Assembly: GCF_003569765.1 (NCBI RefSeq)
Contig: NZ_QXMG01000001.1
Location: 62,001-126,000 of the forward strand
From: Caldimonas tepidiphila
Lineage (GTDB): Bacteria; Pseudomonadota; Gammaproteobacteria; Burkholderiales; Burkholderiaceae_C
DNA: 64,000 nucleotides
Reading direction: 5' to 3'
Numbering within the stretch: position 1 is the stretch's first letter; every line of letters begins with the position of its first letter. The notes beneath the pieces were generated by a model that made no database searches, had not been told where the DNA came from, and saw nothing but the letters and a program-made list of their open reading frames with translations. Positions 24,845 through 34,313 of the stretch are shown here, one piece after another. Both the position numbers and the translations under genes were made by a program.

Positions 24845-25534
24845 ATGCTGACGATCAACAAACTCCTGCCCCGGGGCCGCGGCCTCTCCAGCGTGCTCCT
24901 CAAGCGCGCCGCGACGGTCGAGCTCGACTGGGACGTGCGCCAGAAGAGCCGCTTCGACGCCACCGACAGCCAGGGCCGCGCGCTCGGCGTGTTCCTGCCG
25001 CGCGGCAGCGTGGTGCGCGGCGGCGACGTGCTGGTGGCCGAGGACGGCTCGCTCGTGGTCGTGAAGGCCGCGCCGCAGCCGGTGCTGGTGGTGCGCCACT
25101 GCGCCTCGCACGGCTCGCCCTTCGACCTGATGCGCGCGGCCTACCACCTCGGCAACCGCCACGTGCAACTCGAGCTGCAGCCCGACCGCCTGCTGCTCGA
25201 ACCCGACCATGTTCTGGCCGACATGCTGCGCCAGATGCACCTCGAGGTCTCGGAGGAGCGCTCGGCCTTCGAGCCCGAGGGCGGCGCCTACGGCGCGGCC
25301 GGCGGCGGACACGGCCACTCGCATGGGCATTCGCACGAACATGCGCACACCCACGCGCAGGGCGCTGCGCACGAGCACGGCCCGGGCTGCGGGCACGACC
25401 ATGCGCACGCGCCCTCCGTGGCCTACGCCGCAGCCCCCCCGGCACCGCGCGGCAAGCCGCTGGGCATCGCGGTGAGCTCCGCGCCGGCGCCGCACGTGCA
25501 CGGTCCCCACTGCTCGCACGGGCACGATCACTGA
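24845..25534 (+). CDS. ureE: urease accessory nickel metallochaperone UreE
   Basis: Nickel donor for urease maturation, 229 residues. The N-terminal and central domains (to about 148) end in the conserved ARQMHLEV-like region. The tail is unusually long and His-rich: [17 protein letters not shown] at about 155-171, then a Cys/His segment and a C-terminal [13 protein letters not shown]. The family core is about 150 residues, so about 80 residues are tail, suitable for nickel storage. It is separated from ureC by 85 bases and shares a base with ureF. Confidence 0.95.
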   Translation: MLTINKLLPRGRGLSSVLLKRAATVELDWDVRQKSRFDATDSQGRALGVFLPRGSVVRGGDVLVAEDGSLVVVKAAPQPVLVVRHCASHGSPFDLMRAAYHLGNRHVQLELQPDRLLLEPDHVLADMLRQMHLEVSEERSAFEPEGGAYGAAGGGHGHSHGHSHEHAHTHAQGAAHEHGPGCGHDHAHAPSVAYAAAPPAPRGKPLGIAVSSAPAPHVHGPHCSHGHDH

Positions 25535-26247
25535 TGCCGCGCGTGCTGGAGGCCGAGCGGCCCTTGACGGGTGCGGCGCTGCTGCAGCTGATGTGGCTCG
25601 CGTCGCCGTCGCTGCCGGTGGGCGGCTTCAGCTACTCCGAGGGGCTGGAGGCGGCGGTCGAGTCCGCCCGGGTGGCGAACGAGGCGCAGGCGCGCGACTG
25701 GCTGCGCGCGCAGCTCGCGCTGAGCCTCGCGCGCTGCGACCTGGCGGTCGTGGCGCGCGCCTTCGCCGCCTGGCGGCGCGGCGACTTCGCACGCGTCACG
25801 GAACTCAACGACTGGATCGTGCAGACGCGCGAGACCAGCGAGCTGCGGCTGCAGGCCGAGCAGATGGGCCGCTCGCTGGCGGAATGGCTCAAGAACGGCA
25901 GCTCGGGCAGCGACCCCCGCATCGCGCGGCTCGCCGCGCTGAAGCCGGCGCCGACCTGGCCGGTGGCCTTCGCGCTCGCCGCCGCGCTCACGCCCGCGGC
26001 GCCGCGCGAGGCGCTGTTCAGCTTCGCCTTCGGCTGGGCCGAGAACATGGTGCAGGCGGCGATCAAGGCGGTGCCGCTCGGCCAGAGCGCCGGGCAGCGC
26101 ATCCTCTCGTCGCTCAGCGAGGCAATTCCCGGCGCGGTCGACGCGGCGCTCGCGCTCGCCGACGGCGAGCGCCAGGCCTTCACGCCGATGCTCGCCATCC
26201 TGTCGGCGCAGCACGAGACCCAGTACTCGCGGCTGTTCCGCTCCTGA
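25534..26247 (+). CDS. ureF: urease accessory protein UreF
   Basis: Maturation factor, 237 residues, acting as a check-point in the UreD-UreF-UreG complex that loads nickel into apo-urease. The conserved start is [52 protein letters not shown] is also typical. Its ATG shares one base with the ureE stop. Its partner UreD is not encoded in the window. Confidence 0.95.
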   Translation: MPRVLEAERPLTGAALLQLMWLASPSLPVGGFSYSEGLEAAVESARVANEAQARDWLRAQLALSLARCDLAVVARAFAAWRRGDFARVTELNDWIVQTRETSELRLQAEQMGRSLAEWLKNGSSGSDPRIARLAALKPAPTWPVAFALAAALTPAAPREALFSFAFGWAENMVQAAIKAVPLGQSAGQRILSSLSEAIPGAVDAALALADGERQAFTPMLAILSAQHETQYSRLFRS

Positions 26248-26275
26248 ACCCCTTTTCCACTTCCCCTGACCTTCC

Positions 26276-26923
26276 ATGACCTCTGCCCTGCACTCCATCC
26301 CCGGCCGCACCAAGAAACTGCCCCCGCTGCGCGTGGGCGTCGGCGGGCCGGTCGGCTCCGGCAAGACCACCCTCGTCGAGATGCTGTGCAAGGCGATGCG
26401 CGAGAAATGGGACCTGGTGGTCGTCACCAACGACATCTACACCAAGGAGGACCAGCGCCTGCTGACGGTGGCTGGCGCCCTGGACCCCGAGCGCATCATG
26501 GGCGTGGAGACCGGGGGCTGTCCGCACACCGCTATCCGCGAGGACGCGTCGATCAACCTCGAGGCGGTGGACCGGATGCTGAGCAAATTTCCCGACGCCG
26601 ACATCGTCTTCATCGAGTCGGGCGGCGACAACCTGGCCGCCACCTTCAGCCCGGAGCTGTCGGATTTGACGATCTACGTCATCGACGTCGCGGCGGGTGA
26701 AAAGATCCCGCGCAAGGGCGGCCCCGGCATCACGAAGAGCGACCTGTTCGTGATCAACAAGACCGACCTCGCGCCGCACGTGGGCGCGGACCTGGCAGTC
26801 ATGGAGTCGGACACGAAGCGCATGCGCCCGACCCGGCCCTTCGTGATGACGAACCTGAAGACGCGCGAGGGGCTGGCGCAGGTGATCGACTTCATCGAGA
26901 CGCGCGGCATGCTGCGCGGCTGA
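26276..26923 (+). CDS. ureG: urease accessory GTPase UreG
   Basis: SIMIBI-class GTPase, 215 residues, driving nickel transfer to urease. P-loop is [11 protein letters not shown]; the metal-binding GCPHT (Cys-Pro-His) and [13 protein letters not shown] are present. It is the last gene of the urease operon, 28 bases after ureF. A hairpin region follows (26951-26997), lacking a U-tract on this strand. Confidence 0.97.
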   Translation: MTSALHSIPGRTKKLPPLRVGVGGPVGSGKTTLVEMLCKAMREKWDLVVVTNDIYTKEDQRLLTVAGALDPERIMGVETGGCPHTAIREDASINLEAVDRMLSKFPDADIVFIESGGDNLAATFSPELSDLTIYVIDVAAGEKIPRKGGPGITKSDLFVINKTDLAPHVGADLAVMESDTKRMRPTRPFVMTNLKTREGLAQVIDFIETRGMLRG

Positions 26924-26940
26924 TCCCCGGCAGCGCAAGG

Positions 26941-26972
26941 GAAAGCAAAAGGCCCGCGCTCGGCGGGCCCTT
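26941..26972 (-). terminator. intrinsic terminator of sppA
   Basis: Arms 26951-26957 and 26963-26969 (GGCCCGC/GCGGGCC) form a 7-bp G/C stem with a 5-base loop. On the minus strand it is followed by TTTTGCTTTCC, a U-rich tract, so it ends the sppA cluster. On the plus strand the tract after the stem is poor, so termination of ureG here is less certain. Confidence 0.7.
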
Positions 26973-27005
26973 GCGAGGATCGGCCCTCCGGGGCCGGTCT
27001 CCGCT

Positions 27006-28013
27006 TCAGCGCCAGTCCGGGCCGAGGGAGCGCAGCGCCTGCACCGCGCCCGCGCCGATCGACGCGCCGAAGCGCTTGGCAAGCCGCTCGGCGACGTTCT
27101 CGCGCGGCGTGTAGTCGATCACCTCCTCGGCCTTGACCACCTCGCGCGCGACGAAGTCGAGCGTGCCGTACTTGTCCACCAGCCCCATGTCCACCGCCTG
27201 CTGGCCGTTCCAGAACAGGCCGGAGAAGGTCTCGGGCGTCTCCTTCAGGCGCTCGCCGCGGCCCTGCTTGACCACGTCGATGAACTGCTGGTGGATCTGG
27301 TTCAGCATCGTCTGCGCCAGCGCCTTCTCGGTCGGCGGCATCGGCTGGAAGGGATCGAGGAAGCCCTTGTGCTCGCCGGCGGTCAGCAGCCGGCGCTCGA
27401 CGCCGAGCTTGTCCATCAGCCCGGTGAAGCCGAAGCCGTCCATCAGCACACCGATCGAGCCGACGATCGAGGCCTTGTTCACGTAGATCTCGTCGGCCGC
27501 CACCGCGATGTAGTAGGCGCCGGAGGCGCAGACCTCCTCGACCACCGCGTAGACGCGCTTGCCGTGCAGCGCCTTGAGGCGGCGGATCTCGTCGTTGATG
27601 ATGCCCGCCTGCACCGGGCTGCCGCCGGGCGAGTTGAAGCGCAGCACCACCGCCTGCGCGCCCGGGTCCTCGAAGGCGCTGCGCAGCGCCGGCATCAGGT
27701 TCTCGGCGCTCGCCTCGGCCTCTGCCGCGATCTCGCCGCGCACTTCGACCAGCGCGGTGTGCGGGCCGCTCGGCGCGGTGGACGCGCTGCGCTGCGAGAA
27801 CAGCATGTAGACCAGGACCGCCGCCAGCACCAGCCAGGACAGGCGCATGAACAGCCGCCAGCGGCGCTCGCGGCGGCGCTCGGCGAGGTAGTCGCGCGCG
27901 ATGCCGGCCAGCAGCCCGGCGTCGGCGGCGGACAGCGCGACGGTGCCGGAGGCCGCGGCGCGCGGCTCGCGGTCTTCGCCCGGGCGGTCCGGATCTTCAG
28001 GGGGGGTCGTCAT
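27006..28013 (-). CDS. sppA: signal peptide peptidase SppA-type serine protease
   Basis: Membrane-anchored S49 protease, 335 residues (short, single-domain form), degrading cleaved signal peptides in the periplasm. An acidic cytoplasmic N-terminus is followed by one span (FMRLSWLVLAAVLVYMLFS, about 57-75). Catalytic segments: the Ser in EVCASGAYYIAVAAD and Lys in NKASIVGSIGVLMDGFGF. The NSPGGSPVQAG loop is also typical. Start ATG at 28013 was chosen because upstream residues do not look protein-like. It is the last gene of a cluster with a Rieske protein, a phosphatase and rluC. Confidence 0.9.
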   Translation of the reverse strand: MTTPPEDPDRPGEDREPRAAASGTVALSAADAGLLAGIARDYLAERRRERRWRLFMRLSWLVLAAVLVYMLFSQRSASTAPSGPHTALVEVRGEIAAEAEASAENLMPALRSAFEDPGAQAVVLRFNSPGGSPVQAGIINDEIRRLKALHGKRVYAVVEEVCASGAYYIAVAADEIYVNKASIVGSIGVLMDGFGFTGLMDKLGVERRLLTAGEHKGFLDPFQPMPPTEKALAQTMLNQIHQQFIDVVKQGRGERLKETPETFSGLFWNGQQAVDMGLVDKYGTLDFVAREVVKAEEVIDYTPRENVAERLAKRFGASIGAGAVQALRSLGPDWR

Positions 28014-28062
28014 GGAGCTTCGGTCGGTGGATGGAGGTCGGGATCGCGGCGGCAGCGCGCCT

Positions 28063-28473
28063 TCACGCGGCCGCGGCAGCCGGCGGCTGCACATCCTGCG
28101 AAGGATACCAATACACCTGCCCCCCGCTCTCGTCGACGGTCACCCTGATCAGGCGGCTGCCGCGGCAGGGGCCGCCGACGCAGCGCCCGGTGGCCGGCTC
28201 GTAGAGCGCACCGTGGATCGAGCAGACGATCCACTCCCGCTCCGCGTCGAGGAACTCGCCCGGCTGCCAGTCCATCTCGGCCGGCACGTGCGCGCAGCGG
28301 TTCACGTAGGCGACCGGGCGGCCGTCGAAGCGCAGCACGAAGGCGCGCGCCGCCTGTCCCCACAGCCGCACGTCGAAGAGCTCGGCGCGGCCGCGCTCGG
28401 CGAGCGCCTCGCTCGGGCACAGCGGGATGCCGGGAACGGACGGGGAGTTGCCCGGGGGCGCGGCCTCAGGCAT
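28063..28473 (-). CDS. Rieske [2Fe-2S] ferredoxin-like protein
   Basis: A 136-residue Rieske protein. Cluster ligands are visible as CAHVPAE and CSIHGALYEP (C-x-H ... C-x2-H), followed by the GPCRGS-type turn. No signal peptide or membrane anchor is seen, so it is probably a soluble electron carrier, like the stand-alone Rieske proteins often found next to gph and sppA in Burkholderiales. Start ATG at 28473 overlaps the phosphatase gene by 8 bases. No oxygenase partner is nearby, so the redox partner is unknown. Confidence 0.88.
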   Translation of the reverse strand: MPEAAPPGNSPSVPGIPLCPSEALAERGRAELFDVRLWGQAARAFVLRFDGRPVAYVNRCAHVPAEMDWQPGEFLDAEREWIVCSIHGALYEPATGRCVGGPCRGSRLIRVTVDESGGQVYWYPSQDVQPPAAAAA

Positions 28474-29137
28474 GGCGCAGCAGCCAGTCGTGCAGCTCGC
28501 CGGTGGAATGCGCGACGAAGCGCGGCCCGAAGGCATGGAAGGCCTCGGGCTCGTGCGCGCCGTAGCTGACCGCCACGCTCGCGGTGCCGGCATTGGCCGC
28601 CATCTGCAGGTCGTGCGTCGTGTCGCCGATCATCAGCGTGCGCTCGGGCGCGGCGCCGAACTCGCGCATCAGCTCCTCGAGCATCTGCGGATGCGGCTTG
28701 GAGCGCGTCTCGTCGGCGGTGCGCGTGCCGTCGAACAGGCCGCGCAGCTGCACCGTATGCAGCGCCTCGTCGAGCCCGCGGCGCGACTTGCCGGTGGCGA
28801 CGGCGAGCCAGTGGTGGCGGTCCTTGAGCGCGTGCAGCATCGGCAGCACGCCCGCGAACAGCGTCACCGCGTGCTGGCGGTCGAAGTAGTGGTGGCGGTA
28901 GCGCTGCACCAGCTCCGGGTAGCGCTCCTCCGCCAGGCCCGGCACCGCGTGGCGCAGCGCCTCGTGCAGGCTCATGCCGATCACGTAGGCGGCCTGCCGG
29001 TCGTCCGGCACCGGCGCCTCCAGGTCGGCGCAAGCCGCCTGGATGCACTGCACGATCAGCGCGGTCGAATCGAACAGCGTGCCGTCCCAGTCGAACACGA
29101 TCAGGTCGAAGGCTTGCGGTCGGGTCGGGGTCGTCAT
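28466..29137 (-). CDS. HAD-family phosphatase (Gph-like)
   Basis: A 223-residue HAD hydrolase with motif I DWDGTLFDS (nucleophile and acid Asp), motif II-III ATGKSRRGLD and KPHPQM, and motif IV MIGDTTHDLQMA. The cap of the phosphoglycolate phosphatase type lies between. It may dephosphorylate phosphoglycolate or another small phosphoester; substrate cannot be read from sequence. It overlaps rluC by 4 bases (ATGA) and the Rieske gene by 8. Confidence 0.85.
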   Translation of the reverse strand: MTTPTRPQAFDLIVFDWDGTLFDSTALIVQCIQAACADLEAPVPDDRQAAYVIGMSLHEALRHAVPGLAEERYPELVQRYRHHYFDRQHAVTLFAGVLPMLHALKDRHHWLAVATGKSRRGLDEALHTVQLRGLFDGTRTADETRSKPHPQMLEELMREFGAAPERTLMIGDTTHDLQMAANAGTASVAVSYGAHEPEAFHAFGPRFVAHSTGELHDWLLRHA

Positions 29138-30306
29138 CGTCGGGGGCTTTCTGCGGACAGGGCGGCAAGGGCCGCGAGCAGCGCCTCGCACTCGGGCGGC
29201 AATGGTGCCTGCAATTCGATCGTCTCGCCGCTGGCGGGATGCTCGAAGCGCAGCCGCCGCGCATGCAGGAACATGCGCTCGAAGCGGCAGCCGGGCACCG
29301 CGTCGCCGCGCGCCAGCGCCTTGTTCAGCGCGAAGTCGCCGTACTTCTCGTCGCCGGCGATCGCATGACCCTCGTGCGCGAGGTGCACGCGGATCTGGTG
29401 CGTGCGCCCGGTCTTGATCGTGACGTCGAGCAGCGTGTAGCCCGGGTAGCTGCGCAGCGGCTGCACCAGCGTGATCGAGCGCCGGCCCTCGTCGTGGTCT
29501 TCCGACACCGCGCGCACGCGCCGCTCGCCCTCGGCCGTCAGGTACTTGTGCAGCGCCACGTCGATCACCTTGCGGCCCGCCGGCCAGGCCCCGAGCACCA
29601 GCGCGGCGTAGGTCTTGCCGGTCTCGCGGTTGCGGAACTGTTCCTGCAGCGCGGTCAGCGCCGAGCGCTTCTTCGCGATCAGCAGCAGCCCCGAGGTCTC
29701 CTTGTCGAGCCGGTGCACGAGCTCGAGGAAGCGCGCCTCGGGCCGCGCCTGGCGCAGCTGCTCGATCACGCCGAAGCTCACGCCCGAGCCGCCGTGCACC
29801 GCCACGCCCGCGGGCTTGTTGACCGCGATCAGGTGCTCGTCCTCGAACAGCACCGGGAACTCGCGCGCCGGCGCGGGCACGGTGCCCGCCCGATCGGGCA
29901 GTCGCACCGGCGGCACGCGCACCTCGTCGCCGGCCTCGACGCGCGTGTCCGCCGCCGCACGGCCCTTGTTCACCCGCACCTCGCCGGAGCGGATGATGCG
30001 GTAGACGTGCGTCTTCGGCACGCCCTTGAGGTTCTTGAGCAGGAAGTTGTCGAGCCGCTGCCCGGCCGAGCCCTCGTCGACCGCGAGGTGCTGCACCGCC
30101 GGCAGCACCGCGGCGGCCGGTGCCGGGGCCGGTGCCGGCGCGGGCCGCTTCGCGGCGGGGGCTTCGGCCCGGGCGGGGGCGGCGCGCGAAGCCTTGCGCG
30201 CCGGGATGGTGGCCGGCTTGCGGGCGGGACGCGGCGATCCGTCCGGATTTTCCCGTGGGCCGCTGCGGCCGGAGCGGGATTTCGCCCCTATAATGCGATG
30301 CACCAC
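29134..30306 (-). CDS. rluC: 23S rRNA pseudouridine synthase RluC
   Basis: Large-subunit pseudouridine synthase of the RluC/RluD group, 390 residues as drawn. An Ala/Pro/Arg-rich extension (to about 65) precedes an S4 RNA-binding domain (AGQRLDNFLLKNLKGVPKTHVYRIIRSGEVRVNKG) and the catalytic domain with HRLDKETSGLLLI (catalytic Asp). Divergent from rne, as in E. coli. The start is uncertain: tandem GTG codons at 30304-30306 and 30301-30303 begin the frame, but they lie at a perfect TATAAT for the opposite strand and have no ribosome site; translation may start further in at another GTG. Confidence 0.88.
   Translation of the reverse strand: MVHRIIGAKSRSGRSGPRENPDGSPRPARKPATIPARKASRAAPARAEAPAAKRPAPAPAPAPAAAVLPAVQHLAVDEGSAGQRLDNFLLKNLKGVPKTHVYRIIRSGEVRVNKGRAAADTRVEAGDEVRVPPVRLPDRAGTVPAPAREFPVLFEDEHLIAVNKPAGVAVHGGSGVSFGVIEQLRQARPEARFLELVHRLDKETSGLLLIAKKRSALTALQEQFRNRETGKTYAALVLGAWPAGRKVIDVALHKYLTAEGERRVRAVSEDHDEGRRSITLVQPLRSYPGYTLLDVTIKTGRTHQIRVHLAHEGHAIAGDEKYGDFALNKALARGDAVPGCRFERMFLHARRLRFEHPASGETIELQAPLPPECEALLAALAALSAESPRR
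30289..30294 (+). promoter_or_regulatory. putative -10 element of rne
   Basis: A perfect TATAAT on the plus strand in a short A/T-rich stretch just past the start of rluC. No good -35 sequence is seen 16-18 bases upstream. Start of transcription near 30301 would give rne a leader of about 686 nt. Confidence 0.5.
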
Positions 30307-30986
30307 GTTTGTGCTGTAAGTGTTTGATTTTCAAGAGTTTACCCGCCGGGCGCCGAATCGCGCCGGGGAACACCGGCAGCAACAGCGTGGCGAGCGTGGC
30401 AGTTCGCCTGCAATTCAGGGCTCCTGCCGCGCCACAAACGGTGATGCAACGCACGCCGCCGGCCGCGGGCCGCTTCCCAAGGTGAAGCGGCAGCCTGCCG
30501 GGCGGCTTGCGGCAGAGCAAACGTAGAACGAACCCGAACACAAGGTTTTCGGCTGCATGCCGGAACCGCCCGGGCCGACTCGGTCCCCGGCAGGTGCCTG
30601 CATGCAGCCCGCGTCAAGTGACCCCGCGGATGCTGGCCCTTCTCCCCTCCACCGACCTGATTGCCGCGCCGGCCGTCGTGCCGCTGCGCCCGGGCGCCGT
30701 GGACCGCCGCGCGCGCTCTCGCGCCGGCCGCGGGGGGGCATGGGCCGGTCCTCCCCGGACGGCCGTCACGGCCGCCCTGCTCTTTTCATCCGCAGCAGTC
30801 CCTCACTTCACGCACGCGCCAACGCGGCCGCGCTGAGCCCCCTCGCGGGGGCTTGCGGCTGTCCAGGGCGATTCCTTCCGGCTCCTCCACGTTTCTCGTG
30901 CATCGATGGGTCGCCCCGGTTCCGCGGAACCGGCGGCGGCATTTGATGTGCCGGCGGCCTGCGCGGTCGCGGCATGAGGAGTGCAT
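30307..30986 (+). promoter_or_regulatory. long structured rne 5' leader / rluC-rne divergent spacer
   Basis: No gene was seen in these 680 bases. The stretch holds several inverted repeats: GGCTGCATGC/GCATGCAGCC (30551-30560 with 30600-30609), AGCCCCC-TCGC-GGGGGCT (30836-30853) and an 18-bp perfect palindrome CCGGTTCCGCGGAACCGG (30916-30933). The last lies about 50 bases before the rne start. In E. coli the rne leader lets RNase E adjust its own mRNA level; a similar role here is inferred from position and structure, not from homology. Confidence 0.5.
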
Positions 30987-33900
30987 ATGAAACGCATGCT
31001 GATCAACGCGACGCAGCAGGAAGAGCGTCGCCTCGCGATCGTCGACGGCCAGAAGCTGCTCGACTTCGAGACCGAGATCGAGGGCCGCGAGCAGCGCAAG
31101 GGCAACATCTACAAGGCCGTCGTCACGCGCGTCGAGCCCTCGCTCGAGGCCTGCTTCGTCGACTACGGCGAGGACCGCCACGGCTTCCTGCCCTTCAAGG
31201 AAATCTCGCGCCAGTACTTCAAGGAAGGCGCCGACGTCCGCAACGCGAAGATCGCCGACGTGATCCGCGAGGGCCAGGAACTGCTGGTCCAGGTGGAAAA
31301 GGAAGAGCGCGGCAACAAGGGCGCCGCACTCACCACCTTCATCTCGCTGGCCGGCCGCTACCTGGTGCTGATGCCCAACAACCCGCGCGGCGGCGGCGTG
31401 TCGCGCCGCATCGAGGGCGAGGATCGCGAGGAGCTGAAGGAAAACCTCGACCAGCTCGACTACCCCAAGGGCATGAGCCTGATCGCCCGCACCGCCGGCA
31501 TCGGGCGGTCGGTGGCCGAGCTGCAGTGGGACCTCAACTACATGTTGAAGCTCTGGACCGCGATCGACGAGGCGTCGCGGGCCGGCAAGGGCGCCTTCCT
31601 GATCTACCAGGAGTCGTCGCTCGTGATCCGCGCGATCCGCGACTACTTCACCGCCGACATCGGCGAGATCCTGATCGACACCGACGACGTCTACGAGCAG
31701 GCGCAGCAGTTCATGAACCACGTGATGCCCGACCAGGGCCATCGCGTGAAGCGCTACCGCGACGACGCGCCGCTGTTCTCCCGCTTCCAGATCGAGCACC
31801 AGATCGAGACCGCGTTCGCGCGCACCGTGACGCTGCCCTCGGGCGGCGCGATCGTGATCGACCACACCGAGGCGCTGGTCTCGATCGACGTCAACTCGGC
31901 GCGCGCCACGCGCGGCGGCGACATCGAGGAGACCGCCACCCGCACCAACCTGGAAGCCGCCGACGAGATCGCGCGCCAGATGCGGCTGCGCGACCTCGGC
32001 GGCCTGATCGTCGTGGACTTCATCGACATGGAGGAGTCCAAGAACCGCCGCGAGGTCGAGACGCGCCTGCGCGACGCGCTGCGCCAGGACCGCGCCCGCG
32101 TGCAGTTCAGCTCGATCTCCAAGTTCGGCCTGCTCGAGCTCTCGCGCCAGCGCCTGCGCCCGGCCCTGAGCGAAGGCAGCCACATCACCTGCCCGCGCTG
32201 CAACGGCACCGGCCACATCCGCGACACGGAATCGTCGGCGCTGCAGATCCTGCGCATGGTGCAGGAGGAGGCGATGAAGGAGAACACCGCCGCGGTGCAC
32301 GTGCAGGTGCCGGTGGAGGTCACCTCCTTCCTGCTCAACGAGAAGCGCACCGAGATCACCAAGATCGAGCTCAAGCAGCGCGTGACCGTGCTGCTGGTGC
32401 CCAACAAGCACCTGGACACGCCCAACTACAAGCTCGAGCGCCTGCGCCACGACGACCCGCGCCTGGAGAACCTGCAGGCGAGCTACACGATGATCGAGGA
32501 GCCCGACGACGAGGTCTCGATCAGCCGCCGCGAGAAGACCAAGGCCAAGCAGGAGCCGGTCATCAAGGGCATCCTGCCCGAGCAGCCGGCCCCGGTCGCC
32601 GCCCCGGCCCCCGCGCCCGCCCCGGTGGCGGCCCCGGCGCCGGTGGCTGCCGCGCCCGTCGCGGCTCCCGCGCCGGCCGCCGCCCCGCAGAGCAGCGGCG
32701 GCTTCTTCGGCTGGGTGCGCAAGCTCTTCGGCGGTGCTCAGACGGCGCCCGAGGAAGTCGCACCGGCACCGGTCGCGGCGCCGATGCCGGCCGCTCCGGC
32801 CCCGGCGCGCGAGGCGCGCGAAGGCCAGCAGCGCCGCAACGAGCGCGGCGAGCGCGGCGAGCGGGGCGAACGTGGCGAGGGCCGCCGCGGCAACCGGGAC
32901 ACCGGCCGCGACGCACAGCGTGACGGTCGCCGCAACGGCCGCGACAGCCAGCGCGACGGCCAGGCGGCACGCGAGGCGGCACGCGAGGCGCGCCGCGGCG
33001 AGCGGGTTGAGGCCGAGAACGCCGAGTTCACCGCGCGCGCCGAGGCCCCGGTGCGCAAGGAGCGCGAGCCGCGCGAGAACCGCGAACCGCGCGGCGAGCA
33101 GCGCGACAACCGCGAGAACCGCGAGAACCGCGACAGCCGCGAGGCCCGTGGCGAGCAGCGCCGCGGCCCGCGCCAGGAACGCGCCGAGCGCCCCGCGGCG
33201 CCCGCCCCGGCGGTCGACGAGATCCTGGCCGCCGACACCGCGCTGGCCGCGAACGCCGCCGAGCCCGCCTTCGTCGATTCGGTGCCGAACGGTGAAAGCG
33301 CCGACGCGCAGGCCGAGCGCGAGAACCGCCGCCGCCGCCGTGGCGGCCGTGCCCGCCGCGAGCGCGACGCGCTGACCGGCGAGGTGCTGGAAGCCGGCGC
33401 GGTCAACGGCGAGGAGCCGGTGCAGGCGAGGGACGAGGCCGCTGCGGTCGAGACGCTGCCGGTGGCCGAGCCGGTGACGGCACGCACCGCCGCCCTCCCC
33501 GAAGCGGCCCCGGTCGAGGCGCCGCCGGTTTCGGCGGCCTCCCCCGAGCCGGAAAGCGCCTTCGCTGCGGAGAGCGTGACGAACGGCGAAGCGCCGGCAG
33601 CCGCCGAGGGCGAAGGCAACCGCCGCCGCGGCCGCGGCCGCGAGCGCATCCGCCGCGAGCGTGAAACCGAAGCGCCGGCTGTGGCGGAAGAAGCCGCCAC
33701 GGACGCGGTCGAGGCCGCCACCGTCCCGGCCGTGATCGCGGAGACGCCGACCTTCGCGGTCGAGGCGCCGGCGATCGAGCCCGAGGCCGCAGCAGCCCCG
33801 TCCGCAGCGGCAGCGCTGCCCGAGGCGGCAGCCGCCGAGCCCGCGGCCGTCGCGCCGAGCCCGGCCGCCGCCCGCTTCGAGCTGCCGGTGGAGCAACTCG

Positions 33901-34232
33901 AGAGCATTGCGCGCGAGGCTGGCCTGGAGTGGGTGCAGTCGGACGCCGAGCGCGTGCGCGCCGCGCTCGAGGCGATCGCCAACGAGCCCAGGCCCGTGCA
34001 CGTGCCGCGCGAGCCCAAGCCGGTCGTGCTGATCGACGAGGGCCCGCTGGTGCTGGTCGAGACGCGCCGCGACCTGGCGCAGATCCAGTTGCCCTTCGAG
34101 GCAGCGGCCGCGCCCGAGGCGCGCCCTGCCGCGCAGGATCCGGAGCAGGCGCTGGAGCAGGCGCCGGAACAGGAAGCCGCGCCGACCCACACCACCGCGG
34201 CAGCGGCGGTGGTCGCCCAGACCCAGGCCTGA
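30987..34232 (+). CDS. rne: ribonuclease E
   Basis: Essential endoribonuclease for mRNA decay and rRNA/tRNA processing, 1081 residues. The catalytic half has the S1 domain ([22 protein letters not shown]), the DNase I-like domain with VSIDVNSAR and VVDFIDM, and the zinc-link CPRCNGTG. From about 525 the chain is low complexity: Ala/Pro runs, then Arg/Glu/Asn-rich repeats ([13 protein letters not shown]), an RNA-binding-like scaffold, and a conserved C-terminal [25 protein letters not shown] microdomain. GAGGAG precedes the ATG at 30987 by five bases, which decides this start over the GTG at 30981. It has a long leader and ends at a strong terminator. Confidence 0.96.
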   Translation: MKRMLINATQQEERRLAIVDGQKLLDFETEIEGREQRKGNIYKAVVTRVEPSLEACFVDYGEDRHGFLPFKEISRQYFKEGADVRNAKIADVIREGQELLVQVEKEERGNKGAALTTFISLAGRYLVLMPNNPRGGGVSRRIEGEDREELKENLDQLDYPKGMSLIARTAGIGRSVAELQWDLNYMLKLWTAIDEASRAGKGAFLIYQESSLVIRAIRDYFTADIGEILIDTDDVYEQAQQFMNHVMPDQGHRVKRYRDDAPLFSRFQIEHQIETAFARTVTLPSGGAIVIDHTEALVSIDVNSARATRGGDIEETATRTNLEAADEIARQMRLRDLGGLIVVDFIDMEESKNRREVETRLRDALRQDRARVQFSSISKFGLLELSRQRLRPALSEGSHITCPRCNGTGHIRDTESSALQILRMVQEEAMKENTAAVHVQVPVEVTSFLLNEKRTEITKIELKQRVTVLLVPNKHLDTPNYKLERLRHDDPRLENLQASYTMIEEPDDEVSISRREKTKAKQEPVIKGILPEQPAPVAAPAPAPAPVAAPAPVAAAPVAAPAPAAAPQSSGGFFGWVRKLFGGAQTAPEEVAPAPVAAPMPAAPAPAREAREGQQRRNERGERGERGERGEGRRGNRDTGRDAQRDGRRNGRDSQRDGQAAREAAREARRGERVEAENAEFTARAEAPVRKEREPRENREPRGEQRDNRENRENRDSREARGEQRRGPRQERAERPAAPAPAVDEILAADTALAANAAEPAFVDSVPNGESADAQAERENRRRRRGGRARRERDALTGEVLEAGAVNGEEPVQARDEAAAVETLPVAEPVTARTAALPEAAPVEAPPVSAASPEPESAFAAESVTNGEAPAAAEGEGNRRRGRGRERIRRERETEAPAVAEEAATDAVEAATVPAVIAETPTFAVEAPAIEPEAAAAPSAAAALPEAAAAEPAAVAPSPAAARFELPVEQLESIAREAGLEWVQSDAERVRAALEAIANEPRPVHVPREPKPVVLIDEGPLVLVETRRDLAQIQLPFEAAAAPEARPAAQDPEQALEQAPEQEAAPTHTTAAAAVVAQTQA

Positions 34233-34251
34233 CGGCCGGGCGGCCCGAAAG

Positions 34252-34286
34252 AAAAAGCGCCCCGGGGGAACCCGGGGCGCTTTTTT
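34252..34286. terminator. bidirectional intrinsic terminator between rne and nagZ
   Basis: AAAAA, then a 10-bp stem (34257-34266 with 34271-34280, GCGCCCCGGG/CCCGGGGCGC), GGAA loop, then TTTTTT. Both strands give a stem followed by a U-tract, so it can end rne and the converging nagZ operon. Confidence 0.93.
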
Positions 34287-34313
34287 CATGTCGGCTCGAA
34301 AGGCAGCGGGGGC

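Noticed and set aside
30298-30327. Nine-codon open frame (MHHVCAVSV) at the start of the rne leader
   Set aside because: Its ATG would lie at or before the predicted transcript start and it has no ribosome site.
32560-34190. Tandem repeat or recombination hotspot in rne
   Set aside because: The Ala/Pro and Arg/Glu/Asn repetition is the normal low-complexity scaffold of RNase E; DNA repeats are imperfect and irregular.
30786-34289. 1167-residue open frame antisense to rne
   Set aside because: Long antisense frames are expected at 70% G+C. The protein is repetitive, mirrors the rne codon pattern and runs across the terminator, while rne is a clear essential gene.
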